DNA of 7,934 nucleotides from the NCBI GenBank assembly GCA_003506895.1, contig DNXO01000160.1, positions 14,024-21,957 on the forward strand, given 5' to 3'. Source of the DNA: Acetobacteraceae bacterium (lineage in GTDB: Bacteria > Pseudomonadota > Alphaproteobacteria > Acetobacterales > Acetobacteraceae). How positions within the stretch are numbered: position 1 is the stretch's first letter; each line of letters starts with the position of its first letter. The position numbers were made by a program, and so were the translations under genes. This document shows, piece by piece, positions 5,603 through 7,934 of this stretch. Under the pieces are notes generated by a model. It searched no databases, was not told where the DNA came from, and saw only the letters and a list, made by a program, of their open reading frames with translations.

Positions 5603-5624
5603 ATGGCGGGCCTGCGCCCGCCAT
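5603..5624. terminator. GC hairpin between convergent genes, possible bidirectional terminator
   Basis: ATGGCGGGC (5603-5611) and GCCCGCCAT (5616-5624) are a perfect 9-bp inverted repeat with a CTGC loop. It lies in the 259-bp gap between the rightward restriction-modification gene and the leftward monooxygenase, where a terminator is needed for both. There is no T tract on either side, so termination is inferred from position and stem strength. Confidence 0.5.
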
Positions 5625-5645
5625 GACGGAGGGGAAGGCCTCAGT

Positions 5646-5691
5646 CTATCCGTGAACGAAAGGGCAAGGCCCCGACCTACCCGTAAACGAA
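5646..5691. repeat. Short near-duplication at the 3' end of the monooxygenase gene
   Basis: CTATCCGTGAACGAA (5646-5660) and CTACCCGTAAACGAA (5677-5691) agree at 13 of 15 positions and are 31 bp apart. The second includes the monooxygenase stop codon and its last codons; the first lies just past the stop. It may be a relic of a small duplication, or chance. Confidence 0.35.
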
Positions 5692-7176
5692 TGCCCCGTC
5701 CTCCAGGTCGATCGCCGGGAACTCGTCCTTTTCCGCCCAGTAGTCCTGGTTGTGCTGCCACTCCGGCTTGTCGCCGCGTTTCGGCAGCAGGTGCATGCCG
5801 CGCATGATGTACCCCGGATTGAAGTTCTCCGGGTCGATCCAGGGCAGCAATGGCATGTCCTTGTCCTCGGGCCGCAGCGCCGGGGTCATTCGATGCACGC
5901 CCTTTGCGTCCATGTGCTTCAGCAGCCGGCACACGAAATCCCCGACCAGATCTGCGCGCAGCGTCCAGCTCGCTCGGAAATAGCCGAACACCCACACCAT
6001 GTTGGGCACACCGGTGAACATCATGCCGCGATAGGTCACGGTGTCGGAGAAGCGTAGCGGCTGTCCGTCGATCGCGAACTCGATGTCGCCCAGGACGTTC
6101 AGGTCGAAGCCAGTGGCGGTGACCACGATGTCGGCTTCCAGCACCTTGCCCGACTTCAGTTGCACGCCTTTTTCGACGAAGCGTTCAATTTCGTCGGTCA
6201 CCACCGAGGCCTTGCCCGAGGCGATTCCCTTGAACAGATCGGCGTCGGGGATGAACGCGATACGTTGCCGCCAGGGCCGGTAGCTGGGGGTGAAATGGGT
6301 GTCGATGTCGAAGTCCGGCCCCAGTTCTGCCCGCACCGCGCCCAGCAGTTCCTGCTTCACGACCTCGGGTTCCACGAAGGTCCGGCGGGTGAAGACGTCC
6401 TGCTCATACAGGATTTTCCGGCGCACGATCTCGTGGATCCACTCTTCCTGGATGCCCAGGGTGCGGAGTTCCTCGGCCAGTGCGATCGCATTGCGCCCGG
6501 TGCGGAAGTAGGTGGGGGAGCGCTGGAGCATGGTCACATGCGCGCTTTTGCCTGCGATCGCCGGCACCAAGGTCGCGGCGGTGGCGCCGGAGCCGATCAC
6601 CAGCACGGTCTTGCCGGTGTAATCCAGGTCCTCGGGCCAGGTCTGCGGATGCACGATGGTGCCTTTGTAGTCCGCCATGCCGTCCCATTGCGGGGTGTAA
6701 CCCTTTTCGTGGCGGTAGTAGCCCTGGCACATGTACAGGAAGTTGGCGGTAAACCGAGCGGTTTGGCCGGTGTCGGTGCGGGTGGCGGTGATGGTCCACA
6801 GGTTGTCGGCGCTGGACCAACTGGCGTTGGTGATCTTGTGGTGATAGCGGATGTGGCGGCCGAGGTCGTTCTCCTCGATCACTTCCCCCATGTATGTCAG
6901 GATTTCCTGGGCGGTGGCGATCGGGGCGCTGGTCCATGGCTTGAAGCGGTAGCCGAAGGTGTGCAGGTCGCTGTCGGACCGGATGCCCGGATATTTATGG
7001 GTCCACCATGTGCCGCCGAAATGGTCCTGCACCTCTAGGATCACGAAGGTTTTGTCGGGGCACTGCTGGGTCAGGTGGTAGGCGCCGCCCACGCCCGAAA
7101 TCCCCGCGCCGACGATCAGAACGTCGAAGTGTTCGGTCTTTTGGTCCGATTGGGCGAATGTCACCGTGTCGTTCAT
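5677..7176 (-). CDS. EthA-type Baeyer-Villiger flavin monooxygenase
   Basis: The 499-residue product closely follows mycobacterial EthA (about 489 residues), from FDVLIVGAGISGVGGAYHL to YWAEKDEF. Such enzymes use FAD, NADPH and O2 to insert oxygen next to a ketone or to oxidise sulfur; the natural substrate here is unknown. Visible elements are the FAD Rossmann motif GAGISG (23-28), GGTWWTHKYPGIRSDSD (54-70), the Baeyer-Villiger fingerprint YKGTIVHPQTWP (170-181; Tyr replaces the usual first Phe), the NADPH Rossmann motif GSGATA (195-200) and ATGFDLN (354-360). No signal peptide or membrane segment is visible. The start at 7176 fits the family. The frame is open to 7410, but those 78 extra residues are low-complexity and cover the regulatory region. 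The Shine-Dalgarno site is weak (AAAGAAAAGA). Unlike mycobacterial ethA, no TetR-type regulator is adjacent; the divergent gene is tpiA. Confidence 0.92.
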   Translation of the reverse strand: MNDTVTFAQSDQKTEHFDVLIVGAGISGVGGAYHLTQQCPDKTFVILEVQDHFGGTWWTHKYPGIRSDSDLHTFGYRFKPWTSAPIATAQEILTYMGEVIEENDLGRHIRYHHKITNASWSSADNLWTITATRTDTGQTARFTANFLYMCQGYYRHEKGYTPQWDGMADYKGTIVHPQTWPEDLDYTGKTVLVIGSGATAATLVPAIAGKSAHVTMLQRSPTYFRTGRNAIALAEELRTLGIQEEWIHEIVRRKILYEQDVFTRRTFVEPEVVKQELLGAVRAELGPDFDIDTHFTPSYRPWRQRIAFIPDADLFKGIASGKASVVTDEIERFVEKGVQLKSGKVLEADIVVTATGFDLNVLGDIEFAIDGQPLRFSDTVTYRGMMFTGVPNMVWVFGYFRASWTLRADLVGDFVCRLLKHMDAKGVHRMTPALRPEDKDMPLLPWIDPENFNPGYIMRGMHLLPKRGDKPEWQHNQDYWAEKDEFPAIDLEDGAFVYG

Positions 7177-7255
7177 TGGGCGGGTCTTTTCTTTAAGTGC
7201 GGGTGGCTGAGGACGTAACCGGGTGGAGGTGGGCACGATAGAGGTGGTTGGAAAG

Positions 7256-7272
7256 ATCGGAAAATATCCGAT
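7256..7272. promoter_or_regulatory. Inverted repeat upstream of the monooxygenase, possible operator
   Basis: ATCGGA (7256-7261) and TCCGAT (7267-7272) form a perfect 6-bp inverted repeat with an A/T spacer of 5 nt, about 80 bp before the monooxygenase start. It contains the most A/T-rich bases of the region (leftward GATATT, 7263-7268, could be a -10). The symmetry suits a dimeric regulator, but the protein is unknown. Confidence 0.4.
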
Positions 7273-7282
7273 TCCGAAAGGC

Positions 7283-7306
7283 GCGGAAACCGGTTCAGCT
7301 TTCCGC
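7283..7306. promoter_or_regulatory. Inverted repeat in the divergent control region
   Basis: GCGGAAA (7283-7289) and TTTCCGC (7300-7306) are perfect 7-bp inverted arms around a 10-nt centre. It may be an operator or an RNA hairpin in the monooxygenase leader. No family assignment is possible from the sequence. Confidence 0.35.
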
Positions 7307-7323
7307 ATACCGGGTCGGGCGCC

Positions 7324-7337
7324 TTGATCGAGATCAA
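7324..7337. promoter_or_regulatory. Perfect FNR/FixK-type box
   Basis: TTGATCGAGATCAA matches the consensus TTGAT-N4-ATCAA of FNR, FnrL, Anr and FixK proteins at all ten specified positions. A chance match in a window this size is expected about 0.008 times with equal base frequencies. Its centre is 107 bp upstream of the tpiA ATG (near -83 from the predicted start) and 154 bp upstream of the monooxygenase ATG. Either gene, or both, could respond to oxygen through it. Confidence 0.7.
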
Positions 7338-7379
7338 CACCACGGTTCGTGACCGGGGGGCCGCTTCGGCAAGGAGCAC

Positions 7380-7407
7380 TTGACGCCCACGTAAACTCCT
7401 CTAGCAG
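7380..7407 (+). promoter_or_regulatory. Candidate tpiA promoter
   Basis: TTGACG (7380-7385; 5 of 6) is followed after 16 nt by TAGCAG (7402-7407; 3 of 6). Transcription would start near 7414, leaving a leader of about 24 nt that contains the tpiA Shine-Dalgarno site. The -10 is weak, as is usual in G+C-rich genomes. Confidence 0.45.
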
Positions 7408-7437
7408 CATGATTCAGAAGGGAACGGAGACGCGCCT

Positions 7438-7934
7438 ATGCCTCAACTGATCGCCGGAAACTGGAAGATGCATTGCCTGGCGGCTGATGCTGTCGCACTC
7501 GCTCGGGGCGTTGCCAACGGTGCGCGGGATATCGCCGCGGAACTGCTGGTTTGCCCGACCGCCTTGCATGTCGCGGCCGTCGCCGCGGCGTTGAAGGGCA
7601 GCAATGTCGCTGTCGGTGGCCAGGATTGCCACGAAGCCAGACAGGGCGCGCACACCGGCGACATCGCCGCCCCGATGCTGCGGGATGCGGGTGCGTCCTG
7701 GGTGATCCTCGGTCATTCCGAACGCCGGCAAAATCATGGCGAGACCGATGAACTGGTGCGGGAGAAATGCCTCGCCGCGGTGGACGCCGGGCTGATGCCG
7801 ATCGTCTGCGTCGGCGAAACCGCCGATCAACGGTCGGGCGGCCAGGAAACCGAGGTCGTTGGCTGGCAGATTGCCGGCAGCCTGCCGAAGCCGTTCAACG
7901 GCGTGGTGGCTTATGAGCCGGTCTGGGCGATCGG
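7438..7934 (+). CDS. tpiA: Triosephosphate isomerase, N-terminal two thirds (runs off the right edge)
   Basis: This glycolytic and gluconeogenic TIM-barrel enzyme interconverts dihydroxyacetone phosphate and glyceraldehyde 3-phosphate as a cytoplasmic dimer. The visible 165 residues of about 250 contain all catalytic residues: Asn8 and Lys10 in AGNWKM, the electrophile His93 in VILGHSERR, and the base Glu160 in VVAYEPVWAI. The ATG at 7438 gives the standard N-terminus and has GGAG (7426-7429) 8 nt upstream. The flexible lid loop after Glu160 is cut by the window edge. The gene diverges from the monooxygenase across 261 bp containing an FNR-type box and a candidate promoter. Nothing in the visible part suggests damage. 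Confidence 0.98.
   Translation, partial: MPQLIAGNWKMHCLAADAVALARGVANGARDIAAELLVCPTALHVAAVAAALKGSNVAVGGQDCHEARQGAHTGDIAAPMLRDAGASWVILGHSERRQNHGETDELVREKCLAAVDAGLMPIVCVGETADQRSGGQETEVVGWQIAGSLPKPFNGVVAYEPVWAI

Noticed and set aside
6160..7038. Long rightward open frame (292 codons) opposite the monooxygenase
   Set aside because: It lies wholly antisense to conserved FAD and NADPH motifs and has the low-complexity composition of a G+C shadow.
7177..7410. Upstream extension of the monooxygenase frame by 78 residues to an ATG at 7410
   Set aside because: The extension has no family counterpart, would run through the FNR-type box and dyads, and EthA proteins start just before the FDVLIVGAGISG motif, as given by the ATG at 7176.

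Overview
The window is G+C-rich bacterial chromosomal DNA, most likely from an alphaproteobacterium. The support is a Usg-family protein, a CIRCE-controlled groES, a RuvC and tpiA of proteobacterial type, and codon choice heavily biased to G/C. A dispersed repeat resembles intergenic repeats I remember from Acetobacteraceae and other Rhodospirillales, so that group is my best guess, but it is an inference from memory.

Layout, left to right. (1) Positions 1-92 hold the 5' end of groES, read leftward. Its control region (93-274) has two CIRCE operators flanking a sigma70-like promoter. (2) usg (406-666, rightward) converges on ruvC (685-1191, leftward), a complete Holliday-junction resolvase. 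(3) A gene-free stretch (1192-1610) holds a good leftward promoter, two G-quadruplex motifs and one copy of the dispersed repeat. (4) A small uncharacterised proline-rich gene (1611-1916, leftward) diverges from a large single-chain restriction-modification gene (2037-5417, rightward) of the type ISP-like/IIG kind. (5) A 259-bp convergent gap (5418-5676) carries the second repeat copy, inverted relative to the first, and a GC hairpin. (6) An EthA-type Baeyer-Villiger flavin monooxygenase (5677-7176, leftward) follows. (7) A 261-bp divergent control region holds a perfect FNR/FixK-type box and further inverted repeats. (8) The 5' two thirds of tpiA (7438 to the window end, rightward) closes the window.

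Most of the window is housekeeping: heat shock, recombination and glycolysis. The restriction-modification gene and its small divergent neighbour look like an accessory cassette lying between inverted copies of a roughly 75-bp repeat. Inside that enzyme, the stretch after the methyltransferase catalytic motif that should choose the DNA target is clearly poorer in G+C (about 55 percent by hand count) than sampled stretches on either side (about 60 to 77 percent), which fits exchange of the recognition domain.

I see no tRNA, rRNA, CRISPR array, transposase or phage gene. I do not see a clear new multi-gene system. The most notable points are the paired CIRCE operators, the mosaic helicase-less RM enzyme with an altered nuclease motif, the inverted repeats around it, and the perfect FNR-type box.
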